Position numbers and translations under genes: made by a program
Notes under the pieces: generated by a model
What the model was told of the DNA's origin: nothing
Databases searched by the model: none
Seen by the model: only the letters and a program-made list of their open reading frames with translations
Assembly: GCA_014804565.1 (NCBI GenBank)
Contig: JAAUZN010000079.1
Span: 1-16,223 of the forward strand
Reading direction: 5' to 3'
DNA: 16,223 bases
Source: Lachnospiraceae bacterium
Lineage (GTDB): Bacteria; Bacillota; Clostridia; Lachnospirales; Lachnospiraceae
Shown: positions 7,992 through 13,370 of the stretch, one piece after another
Numbering within the stretch: position 1 is the first letter of the stretch
Layout: each line of letters opens with the position of its first letter

Positions 7992-8030
7992 GCATTCGTG
8001 TAATGTACAATCTATTGCATGAGGGGGATT

Positions 8031-8054
8031 ATGGCTATGGAAAGGGCATGGTAA
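8031..8054 (+). CDS. Possible 7-codon leader mini-ORF (MAMERAW) before the HTH gene
   Basis: An ATG at 8031 follows GAGGGGG at 3 nt and reads ATG GCT ATG GAA AGG GCA TGG TAA, ending just before the HTH gene start. Its SD is stronger than any directly serving the HTH start, so ribosomes may initiate here and reinitiate downstream. Equally it may be a chance reading frame in a purine-rich leader. Confidence 0.25.
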   Translation: MAMERAW

Positions 8055-8060
8055 TAATTG

Positions 8061-8372
8061 ATGTATGAGAATTTTCTTCCTGACAGGTTGGCTGAGTTGA
8101 GGATGCAAAAGGGTATTTCTGCGCGTGATATGTCTTTGTCGTTGGGACAGGCAAACAATTATATCAATACGATCGAAAATAAGAAATCGCTGCCGTCCAT
8201 GCAATCATTTTTTTATATTTGTGAGTTTCTTAACATTACCCCGCAGGAATTTTTTGACGAGGGGAATTCTAATCCTCAGAGGCTCAGAGAATTTATAAAT
8301 GAAGCCAAGAAGTTGAACGATAATTCATTGTCACACCTTCTTGGCATTATGAAAGAACTGAACAAAAATTGA
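8061..8372 (+). CDS. XRE/HTH_3-family transcriptional regulator, divergent to the exopolysaccharide operon
   Basis: A 103-residue DNA-binding protein with one Cro/CI-type helix-turn-helix near the N-terminus. From about residue 6, L-P-D-R-L-A-E-L-R-M-Q-K-G-I-S-A-R-D-M-S-L leads into S-L-G-Q-A-N-N-Y-I-N-T-I-E-N-K-K-S-L-P-S, the recognition helix, then F-L-N-I-T-P-Q-E-F-F. The C-terminus (about 70-103) is helical and charged and could mediate dimerisation. The start is uncertain: ATG 8061, or TTG 8058 with AAAGGG 11 nt upstream. Divergent placement next to a consensus promoter and a palindrome suggests it controls the polysaccharide operon, as small HTH regulators do in other Firmicutes matrix operons; this is inference. 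It converges with the sirtuin gene with only 2 bp between stops, so no separate terminator fits. Confidence 0.85.
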   Translation: MYENFLPDRLAELRMQKGISARDMSLSLGQANNYINTIENKKSLPSMQSFFYICEFLNITPQEFFDEGNSNPQRLREFINEAKKLNDNSLSHLLGIMKELNKN

Positions 8373-8374
8373 CT

Positions 8375-9334
8375 TCAAAGCGTCTTCATATCCTCAATAC
8401 TCTTCTTTATATCCGCATTGATACCCACCGCCCTGTCTCCAAGACTTTCCGGCACGATAGCTTCTTTTAAGTTCAGACGAATCAGACTGATATTTTCATG
8501 TTCCCCTGCCAGCTTCTCAAAAGGAAACCTGATGATGGTTGGAGTGTTAAAACCAACCCCCAATTCCAACAATACTATATTTGCCGTCTTATCAGCCAGC
8601 ATTTCCGAGAGAAATTCCCCAAACCGTCTCTCCGCCGCATGCCAGGCATCATCCTCCACGAAATATCTGTCTGTTCGAAGATTCATATTCATGGTGCCGC
8701 CGCATACAGGACATTTCGGCACCAGTTCGGAAGGCACCTTACAATCTTTTCTCTCCAGGTCCATCTGCCGAAACAGTTCCACGCCATCATAGGTTTTCGG
8801 ATGACACCCCTTGGCACACTGGATGTGAAAATAATCTCCCTGTGTGCAGAAGATCTTTTCTTCCGAAAGTCCTGCTTTCTCAAACTGTTTATCCGCATTC
8901 GTGCTCAGTACGAATATCTTTTTCCCCTGCAGCATCTCCAAAAGTGCCCGGTGCAGCGGCGTATGGTCTGCATCTATACCTGCCAAAAGCGCCTGCTTCG
9001 ACCAATATCCCCAGAAAGATTCTTCATCGGGATAGGGATAAAAGCCTGCGGAATACATATCCTGCATATAAGGGCCTCTTCCGTATTTCTTCTGAAATTC
9101 CCCAAAGTTTTCCTCAAAAAAACTGCCGCCGTACTGTGCCCCCGCTGCCGTGGACAGCCCTGCACCCGCCCCTATTAAAATATAGTCGGCATCTTGCAGC
9201 ATGGCAGAAGCACGCTCTATCTGTCGGTCATATGCCTCCTCCTGAAATACATAGTCTTCTGCAGGACTTCCTGATAAAAAATCCTGAAATGTCATTCTGT
9301 TTTTTCCGCTCATCTTTCTTATACCTTCCAACAT
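8375..9334 (-). CDS. Class M sirtuin-like (SirTM) NAD-dependent protein, likely ADP-ribosyltransferase
   Basis: A 319-residue Sir2-fold protein. The NAD-binding loop G-A-G-A-G-L-S-T-A-A-G-A (55-66) is followed by G-G-S-F-F-E-E-N-F instead of the G-I-P-D-F-R deacetylase motif, then D-M-Y-S-A-G-F-Y-P (92-100). The active-site segment reads S-T-N-A-D-K-Q-F-E-K-A-G (144-155), with Asn146 and Asp148, then C-T-Q-G-D-Y (163-168), where Gln165 replaces the catalytic His of deacetylases. A zinc site is supplied by Cys173, Cys177, Cys208 and Cys211. These features match class M sirtuins, known to ADP-ribosylate lipoylated GcvH-L in operons with a macrodomain protein; no macrodomain, GcvH-L or lipoate ligase is in this window. 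It starts 1 bp after the ferredoxin-fusion gene with GAGGG upstream, and is last in the radical SAM peptide operon. Substrate unknown. Confidence 0.87.
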   Translation of the reverse strand: MLEGIRKMSGKNRMTFQDFLSGSPAEDYVFQEEAYDRQIERASAMLQDADYILIGAGAGLSTAAGAQYGGSFFEENFGEFQKKYGRGPYMQDMYSAGFYPYPDEESFWGYWSKQALLAGIDADHTPLHRALLEMLQGKKIFVLSTNADKQFEKAGLSEEKIFCTQGDYFHIQCAKGCHPKTYDGVELFRQMDLERKDCKVPSELVPKCPVCGGTMNMNLRTDRYFVEDDAWHAAERRFGEFLSEMLADKTANIVLLELGVGFNTPTIIRFPFEKLAGEHENISLIRLNLKEAIVPESLGDRAVGINADIKKSIEDMKTL

Positions 9335-9335
9335 G

Positions 9336-9950
9336 TTACCCTCTTTTCCGAACCGCTTTTACAGGACAATTTTCGAAACAACTGCCGCAGTGCAGACAGT
9401 TATTCTGCCTGATCACATAGGGCTTTCCTTCTTCAATACATCTCTGTGGACAATTTTTAGCACAGGCTCCGCATCCGATACATCTGTCAGTTATATCATA
9501 CCCTTTTTCATGGATGATTGCATCTCCCAGCGTATAGCTTTCCCGAAAAATTGGATTGACGCCCAGATTAAAATATTCGATCTCACCTCGATCAATGCAA
9601 AAAATGATTCCTATGCTTCGGGTATCTCCCGGATATACATTCGACAGATAGGGCTGTTCTTCAAATATCTTATCCCGCCACTTGCTCTGCTCCTCCTCCG
9701 GAACGGCATATGCCTTCCCGGACAACCGAATCATCTCTTTATACTTTGTATAACACAGAATCTGTACCCTTCCGTCCGCAAGCAGTTCTGCGCAAAAATT
9801 TTTCCCCCTTGCAGTATAAAAATATAACGCATCCGGTTCATAATGAATCGCGCTGATATTTCTGATCTGCGGTGCCCCTTCACTGTCTACCGTCGCAAAG
9901 GCAAGGACGCCGACTAACTCCATTTTCTTAAGACAAGTCTGTAAATCCAT
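9336..9950 (-). CDS. FMN-binding split-barrel (pyridoxamine-phosphate-oxidase-like) protein fused to 2x[4Fe-4S] ferredoxin
   Basis: A 204-residue two-domain redox protein. The start ATG 9950 is chosen because AGGGAGG precedes it at 8 nt; an in-frame ATG at 9971 would lie inside the preceding gene. Residues 1-140 resemble the PNPOx-like flavin split barrel (V-G-V-L-A-F-A-T-V-D, then Q-I-R-N-I-S-A-I-H-Y and A-L-Y-F-Y-T-A-R-G-K-N). The C-terminus has two ferredoxin motifs: Cys157, 160, 163, 167 (C-I-G-C-G-A-C-A-K-N-C-P) and Cys185, 188, 191, 195 (C-L-H-C-G-S-C-F-E-N-C-P). It could pass electrons from ferredoxin clusters to a flavin, or to the neighbouring radical SAM enzyme or nitroreductase. 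Its presence in a radical SAM operon makes an electron-donor role attractive, but this is inference. It lies 13 bp after the nitroreductase and 1 bp before the sirtuin. Confidence 0.88.
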   Translation of the reverse strand: MDLQTCLKKMELVGVLAFATVDSEGAPQIRNISAIHYEPDALYFYTARGKNFCAELLADGRVQILCYTKYKEMIRLSGKAYAVPEEEQSKWRDKIFEEQPYLSNVYPGDTRSIGIIFCIDRGEIEYFNLGVNPIFRESYTLGDAIIHEKGYDITDRCIGCGACAKNCPQRCIEEGKPYVIRQNNCLHCGSCFENCPVKAVRKRG

Positions 9951-9963
9951 ATGTATTACCTCC

Positions 9964-10539
9964 CTACACAATAACCTTCACTCTGCCCGGCTTTCTTGGC
10001 TTGCTCTGGGGCTGTTCTCCATCAATATAACCCAAAATCACAAAACAGGAGCAGACATAATTCTCCGGGACTTCCCATTCCTCCAAAAGCTTTCTGCCTT
10101 CTTCACCGGCAAATGTCTCCTCTCCTCTGGAGATGATACAGGAAGCGATCCCCAGCTCCGTTGCCTGCAAGACCATGTTCTCTGCGATACAAAAGGCGTC
10201 CGCCACCCGGAACATAAAGTTGCTCTGTCCAAAGATCGCAACCACGGTAGGGGCACCGTAGAATCCGTTTTTTATGGTAGGGTCATCAATACTGCTGGGT
10301 TGCTCTTTTGACACATAAGAACCTTCCAGCCTACTCCTGTCGAATTTAGCCAGATTCATGATGCCGATCCTGGTTGTCAATTCCGCATTATTTACGGCTA
10401 CCATCATACTTCTCTGCCCGCCGCCTGCATTAGGCGCAAAATTGCCGGCCTCCAGTATTTTATCCAAATCCTCTCTACTGACCTGTTGCTTCGTATATTT
10501 TCTGATCGAATGTCTTGCCTTGATAAGATCCATCAACAT
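9964..10539 (-). CDS. Nitroreductase-family FMN oxidoreductase
   Basis: A 191-residue member of the nitroreductase superfamily, homodimeric FMN enzymes that reduce nitro compounds, quinones, enones or flavin-linked substrates. The start ATG 10539 is preceded by AGGAG at about 10 nt and overlaps the radical SAM stop by 7 bp; ATG 10533 is the alternative. FMN phosphate-binding motif R-H-S-I-R-K-Y (9-15) is followed by A-P-N-A-G-G-G-Q, the central V-A-D-A-F-C-I-A-E-N-M-V-L-Q-A-T-E-L-G-I-A-S-C helix-loop and the C-terminal V-I-L-G-Y-I-D-G-E. The basic end (K-P-R-K-P-G-R-V-K-V-I-V) is typical. Length is normal for the family. Co-translation with the radical SAM enzyme suggests it acts on the modified peptide or supplies redox balance; alternatively it is a general electrophile-detoxifying enzyme controlled by the divergent HxlR regulator. 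Confidence 0.92.
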   Translation of the reverse strand: MLMDLIKARHSIRKYTKQQVSREDLDKILEAGNFAPNAGGGQRSMMVAVNNAELTTRIGIMNLAKFDRSRLEGSYVSKEQPSSIDDPTIKNGFYGAPTVVAIFGQSNFMFRVADAFCIAENMVLQATELGIASCIISRGEETFAGEEGRKLLEEWEVPENYVCSCFVILGYIDGEQPQSKPRKPGRVKVIV

Positions 10540-11597
10540 AATAGACTCTCTCCTTTTATCGTATTTTTCTCTTTCCAGCACTGCGGATCCGGCGCATAAA
10601 AATTACCGCCGCTTGTTCCCGCCGCCACAGCAGGACATCCTCTGCACCAGGGCTTCAATTCACATTTACTGCATTTTTTAAACTTTTCATACTCTCTGTA
10701 GCTCTCCATCTGACAGACCCACACGTCTGCCAATCTATCGTGGAATACATTGGAAACCCTACTGTTCTGCACCCGCCTACAGGCGTATATATCACCGTTT
10801 GGAAGAATTGTCATATGACAGTTTCCGCAATTGCAGCCGCCGTATATCATGCCTTCCTCTGCATTGTCCGGGATAGTAAACTCTCCCTTTTCATATTCAT
10901 AGAGCGTCCACAGATGATCCTTTTTATTAAAATAGGTCTCGCAGCCCGCCGCTTCATAAGCCTTAAATTTTGCGTCACATATTTCCAGCAGCTCCCTGTA
11001 TTCCTGCGGCGTCATATTCGTGTCTTTTTCATCGCTGGTGGGACAATATCTTGCAAAGGCAAACACATTCGCCTGATGCGCCACCACGGTATCTATGATA
11101 TCCGGAATCTCTTTTCGGTTTGTCCCGGAAACAGTCGTCATGATAACTGCCTTGATCCCCGCTTTTTTGATGCAGTCTATTTTTTCCAGCGTTATGTCGA
11201 AAGATCCCGGTTTCCGAAACCAGTCATGTGTTTTTTGCATACCGTCAAGGGACAACTGATACTTTTCACATCCCATCACTTTTAACATTCTGCATATTTC
11301 ATCTGTCAGATGAAAAGGATTCCCAAGAATCGTAAAGGGAATTTCTTTGCTTTTCAGTAAGGCAAGCAGCTTCCAGAAATCAGGATGCAGGATCGGATCT
11401 CCTCCTGTAATATAAAAATACGGTAGTCTATGATACATTTTGCAGAAGTCCTCACAATTTGCAACAACCTCCTGCATCTGTTCCCAGTTCATAGACTCTA
11501 TTTCTTTACAATTATTTTCCGAAAAAATATAACAATGTTTGCAGCGTTGGTCACATTCATCTGTAATGTGCCATTGAAATGCAAAATATTCACTCAT
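10533..11597 (-). CDS. Radical SAM/SPASM peptide maturase of the ACGX-type system
   Basis: A 354-residue enzyme (from ATG 11597, which has AGGTG 6 nt upstream; GTG 11606 would add three residues). The radical SAM cluster motif C-D-Q-R-C-K-H-C (Cys15, 19, 22) binds the [4Fe-4S] that cleaves S-adenosylmethionine. I-T-G-G-D-P is the SAM-binding GGE-like motif, and Q-L-S-L-D-G lies in the barrel. The C-terminal SPASM region is Cys-rich: C-N-C-G-N-C, N-G-D-I-Y-A-C-R-R, C-S-K-C-E-L-K-P-W-C-R-G-C and a final D-P-Q-C, holding auxiliary clusters. It follows the Cys-repeat peptide gene, so the peptide is almost certainly its substrate; related enzymes make thioether or other crosslinks from cysteines. 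I recall this type named 'radical SAM/SPASM, ACGX system' but cannot confirm the model. It overlaps the nitroreductase by 7 bp. Confidence 0.93.
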   Translation of the reverse strand: MSEYFAFQWHITDECDQRCKHCYIFSENNCKEIESMNWEQMQEVVANCEDFCKMYHRLPYFYITGGDPILHPDFWKLLALLKSKEIPFTILGNPFHLTDEICRMLKVMGCEKYQLSLDGMQKTHDWFRKPGSFDITLEKIDCIKKAGIKAVIMTTVSGTNRKEIPDIIDTVVAHQANVFAFARYCPTSDEKDTNMTPQEYRELLEICDAKFKAYEAAGCETYFNKKDHLWTLYEYEKGEFTIPDNAEEGMIYGGCNCGNCHMTILPNGDIYACRRVQNSRVSNVFHDRLADVWVCQMESYREYEKFKKCSKCELKPWCRGCPAVAAGTSGGNFYAPDPQCWKEKNTIKGESLLC

Positions 11598-11628
11598 CTG
11601 CTTCACCTGCTTTTTCCATTTTAATATC

Positions 11629-11655
11629 GGCGGCCGTCAGAAACAGACAGCCGCC
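11629..11655 (-). promoter_or_regulatory. Stable hairpin between precursor and maturase genes
   Basis: On the minus strand GGCGGCTGTC pairs with GACGGCCGCC (10 bp, one G-T pair) around a 7-nt loop. No T-run follows (next bases GATATTAAAATGG), so it is not a standard terminator. Placed in the 81-bp gap between the precursor peptide stop and the maturase ATG, it would protect or partly terminate the precursor message, keeping more peptide than enzyme, as in many peptide-maturase operons. Confidence 0.55.
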
Positions 11656-11678
11656 AACTCCTCTGATCAGCCCTCGAC

Positions 11679-11867
11679 CTACTTGTCCGATGCTCCACAC
11701 GCGCTGCCGCATGCTGCGGGCTTCTCTTCCGGCTTGTCGGATGCCCCACACGCACTGCCGCAAGCTGCGGGCTTCTCCTCCGGCTTGTCGGATGCTCCAC
11801 ATGCACTGCCGCATGCAGAACCTACATTTTTGTCCTCGTTCCATCCTGAAATGTTTGAAAGTGCCAT
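11679..11867 (-). CDS. Ribosomally made, Cys-repeat precursor peptide (ACGX-type radical SAM substrate)
   Basis: A 62-residue peptide starting MALSNISGWNEDKNVGS, with an ideal ribosome binding site (AGGAGG, 8 nt from ATG). After the 17-residue leader-like start, three copies of A-C-G-S-A-C-G-A-S-D-K follow, the first two joined to the next by P-E-E-K-P-A, giving a 17-residue period. The six cysteines (19, 23, 36, 40, 53, 57) form three C-x-x-x-C pairs, each Cys flanked by Ala and Gly. There is no double-glycine cleavage site and no hydrophobic core, so it does not resemble a classical bacteriocin. It is first in the operon, followed by the radical SAM/SPASM enzyme. The likely product carries several Cys-based crosslinks or could bind a metal or cluster. 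The name 'ACGX-repeat peptide' is from memory; the mature structure is, to my knowledge, unknown. Confidence 0.9.
   Translation of the reverse strand: MALSNISGWNEDKNVGSACGSACGASDKPEEKPAACGSACGASDKPEEKPAACGSACGASDK
11682..11816 (-). repeat. Tandem 51-bp coding repeat (2.65 copies) in the precursor gene
   Basis: Two full 51-bp units and one of 33 bp plus the junction encode residues 18-62. The copies differ mainly at silent third positions (for example TCC/TCG, GCT/GCC, CAC/CAT), so they are kept under protein-level selection and are not a fresh duplication. Unit number could vary between strains. Confidence 0.85.
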
Positions 11868-11908
11868 GATACTTACCTCCTGTGATAAATTTGTAAGGCT
11901 TTTACCTT

Positions 11909-12056
11909 GTTACAGATTCATCTTAACAGGAGACTCCTCACTGCGTAAGTACGCACAATAAAGTGCCCTGGTAACCCTCTGGTGGTTTAGTTACCTTTTG
12001 GTAACCCCTATCTTTTCTCATAAAGGTATGTTACACTATATTTGTAATGTTACACT
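11909..12056. promoter_or_regulatory. Divergent control region with repeated GTTAC/GTAAC operator-like motifs
   Basis: The 215-bp gap between the precursor peptide (minus) and the HxlR regulator (plus) holds six GTTAC/GTAAC motifs: 11909-11913, 11970-11976, 11990-11995, 12000-12006, 12028-12037 and 12047-12056. GTTACCTTTTGGTAAC (11990-12005) is a perfect inverted repeat. ATGTTACACT occurs twice, 19 bp apart. TGTAA-TG-TTACA (12043-12054) is another dyad. A separate dyad TGCGTA-AG-TACGCA lies at 11942-11955 and AGGAGACTCCT at 11928-11938. No convincing -35/-10 pair was identified on either strand. The motifs are good candidates for HxlR binding. Confidence 0.55.
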
Positions 12057-12082
12057 CAATTTGAAACTATTGGAGGTTTATC

Positions 12083-12412
12083 ATGCTTTCAAAGGAAAAT
12101 CTGCCCGCCTGCCCGGTGGCGACCACAGTACAACTGATCGGCAGCAAATGGAAGCTGCTCATTTTAAGAAATTTACTTGTAAGGCCCTGGAGATTCAATG
12201 AGTTAAAAAAGAATCTCGAAGGAATCAGTCAGAAAGTCCTGACCGATTCCCTTCGGGCATTAGAAGAGGATGGCATTGTAACCCGCACCGTATACCCGGA
12301 GGTGCCTCCCCATGTGGAATATGCGCTGAGTGAACTGGGAGAATCTATGCGTCCCATTTTAAAGGCCATGGAAGAATGGGGTGTGGCTTATCAAAAATCT
12401 TTCTTTCATTAA
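12083..12412 (+). CDS. HxlR-family winged-helix transcriptional regulator
   Basis: A 109-residue dimeric winged-helix regulator of the HxlR/DUF24 family. It shows the diagnostic N-terminal C-P-V (Cys10), then L-I-G-S-K-W-K-L-L-I-L-R-N-L (18-31), R-P-W-R-F-N-E-L, I-S-Q-K-V-L-T-D-S-L-R-A-L-E-E-D-G-I-V-T-R (recognition helix and wing) and P-P-H-V-E-Y-A-L-S-E-L-G. The conserved N-terminal Cys is the redox/electrophile sensor in characterised members (YodB, CatR, HypR), some of which control nitroreductase genes. That fits the nitroreductase in the divergent operon. GGAGG lies 6 nt before the ATG. Regulation of both directions from the shared GTTAC-rich intergenic region is inferred. The next gene follows after 12 bp. 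Confidence 0.93.
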   Translation: MLSKENLPACPVATTVQLIGSKWKLLILRNLLVRPWRFNELKKNLEGISQKVLTDSLRALEEDGIVTRTVYPEVPPHVEYALSELGESMRPILKAMEEWGVAYQKSFFH

Positions 12413-12424
12413 AGGTGTGTAAAA

Positions 12425-13357
12425 ATGATATTGAATACAGGCAATCGGACAGATATCCCAGCCTTTTACAGCGACTGGTTTTACAACCGCGTCAAGGAGG
12501 GCTATGCCCTTGTCCGCAATCCCTATTATCCGACACAGATCACCAAATATCTTCTAAAACCGGAGGTCATAGACATTCTGGTTTTCTGTACCAAAAATCC
12601 TATCCCTATGCTGGACAGGCTGTCTCTGTTGTCGGCATTTGATATGTTCTGGTTTGTGACGATCACGCCCTACGGGAAAGAGATCGAACCTCTTGTTCCT
12701 CCCAAGGAACAGGTGATCTCTTCTTTTCAGCAGCTTTCTGCGCTGGTTGGGAGCGACCGCATGAGCTGGCGGTACGATCCCATTTTTATCACAGAGCAAT
12801 ATTCCGTTTCTTATCACATCGAACAATTTCACCAGATGGCGGAGATGCTTTCCGGCTGTACGGACCAGTGCGTGGTAAGCTTTATTGACCTATACGAAAA
12901 GACAAAACGAAATTTTCATGGCATCCGCAGCGTCACAGACAGCGACCAGGAAACGCTGATCGCTGCATTCTCAGAGATTGCAAAAAGGAACCATCTGCAA
13001 ATACACTTATGCTGTGAGAATGCCAACCTTGTCCGGGAAAATGTGGACGCGGACGGCTGTATGACAAAAGCGGTACTAGAAAAGGCATTAGGCTGTCGGT
13101 TGGATGTCCCCCAAAAGAAAACGGCGCGGCAGGAATGTGCCTGCCTGTTAGGGGCAGATATCGGCGCCTACAACACCTGCCCTCATGGCTGCCTGTATTG
13201 TTATGCGAACTATGACCAAGAGACGGTTAAGAGAAACCAAAAGCTGCATCACGCTTCCTCTCCTCTGTTGATCGGCGAGGTGACTGCCGATGATGTGATC
13301 AAACAGGCCGAGCAAAAATCCTGGAAAAACGGACAGATGACAATTTTTGATTTATAA
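12425..13357 (+). CDS. DUF1848 family protein with Cys-rich C-terminus, function unknown
   Basis: A 310-residue protein I assign to the DUF1848 family from its start (M-I-L-N-T-G-N-R-T-D-I-P-A-F-Y-S-D-W-F), the F-C-T-K-N-P-I-P-M segment (54-62), F-W-F-V-T-I-T-P-Y-G (75-84), W-R-Y-D-P-I (115-120) and the C-terminal C-P-H-G-C-L-Y-C-Y-A-N (252-262). The C-x-x-x-C-x-x-C pattern (Cys252, 256, 259) resembles a radical SAM cluster motif but lies at the wrong end of the protein, and C-A-C (238-240) precedes it. An iron-sulfur cluster is likely; the reaction is unknown. It follows the HxlR gene by 12 bp with AAGGTG before its ATG, so the two form an operon divergent from the peptide cluster. It converges on the esterase gene with a 13-bp gap. 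Confidence 0.85.
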   Translation: MILNTGNRTDIPAFYSDWFYNRVKEGYALVRNPYYPTQITKYLLKPEVIDILVFCTKNPIPMLDRLSLLSAFDMFWFVTITPYGKEIEPLVPPKEQVISSFQQLSALVGSDRMSWRYDPIFITEQYSVSYHIEQFHQMAEMLSGCTDQCVVSFIDLYEKTKRNFHGIRSVTDSDQETLIAAFSEIAKRNHLQIHLCCENANLVRENVDADGCMTKAVLEKALGCRLDVPQKKTARQECACLLGADIGAYNTCPHGCLYCYANYDQETVKRNQKLHHASSPLLIGEVTADDVIKQAEQKSWKNGQMTIFDL

Positions 13358-13370
13358 TCATCCTTTGTGT

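Noticed and set aside
8581..9420. 279-codon plus-strand frame across the sirtuin gene
   Set aside because: Pro/Ser/Arg-rich antisense shadow; the minus strand encodes conserved Sir2 motifs and zinc cysteines.
11682..11816. Tandem repeat considered as a CRISPR-like or satellite repeat
   Set aside because: The units are contiguous, in frame, without spacers, and encode the peptide repeat.
11590..11844. Alternative 84-codon frame over the repeat peptide and the maturase start
   Set aside because: Its Arg/Gln/Trp-rich repeats are the 51-bp DNA repeat read out of frame; the frame with AGGAGG 8 nt from its ATG gives the Cys-repeat peptide.
11868..12082. Clear -35/-10 promoters for the peptide operon or the HxlR gene
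   Set aside because: Candidates such as TATAGT and TATATT lack a reasonable -35 at 16-18 bp, so no promoter is annotated although one must exist.
12425..13357. Calling the DUF1848 protein a radical SAM enzyme
   Set aside because: The CxxxCxxC motif is C-terminal rather than near the N-terminus and no GGE or other SAM-barrel motif follows it.
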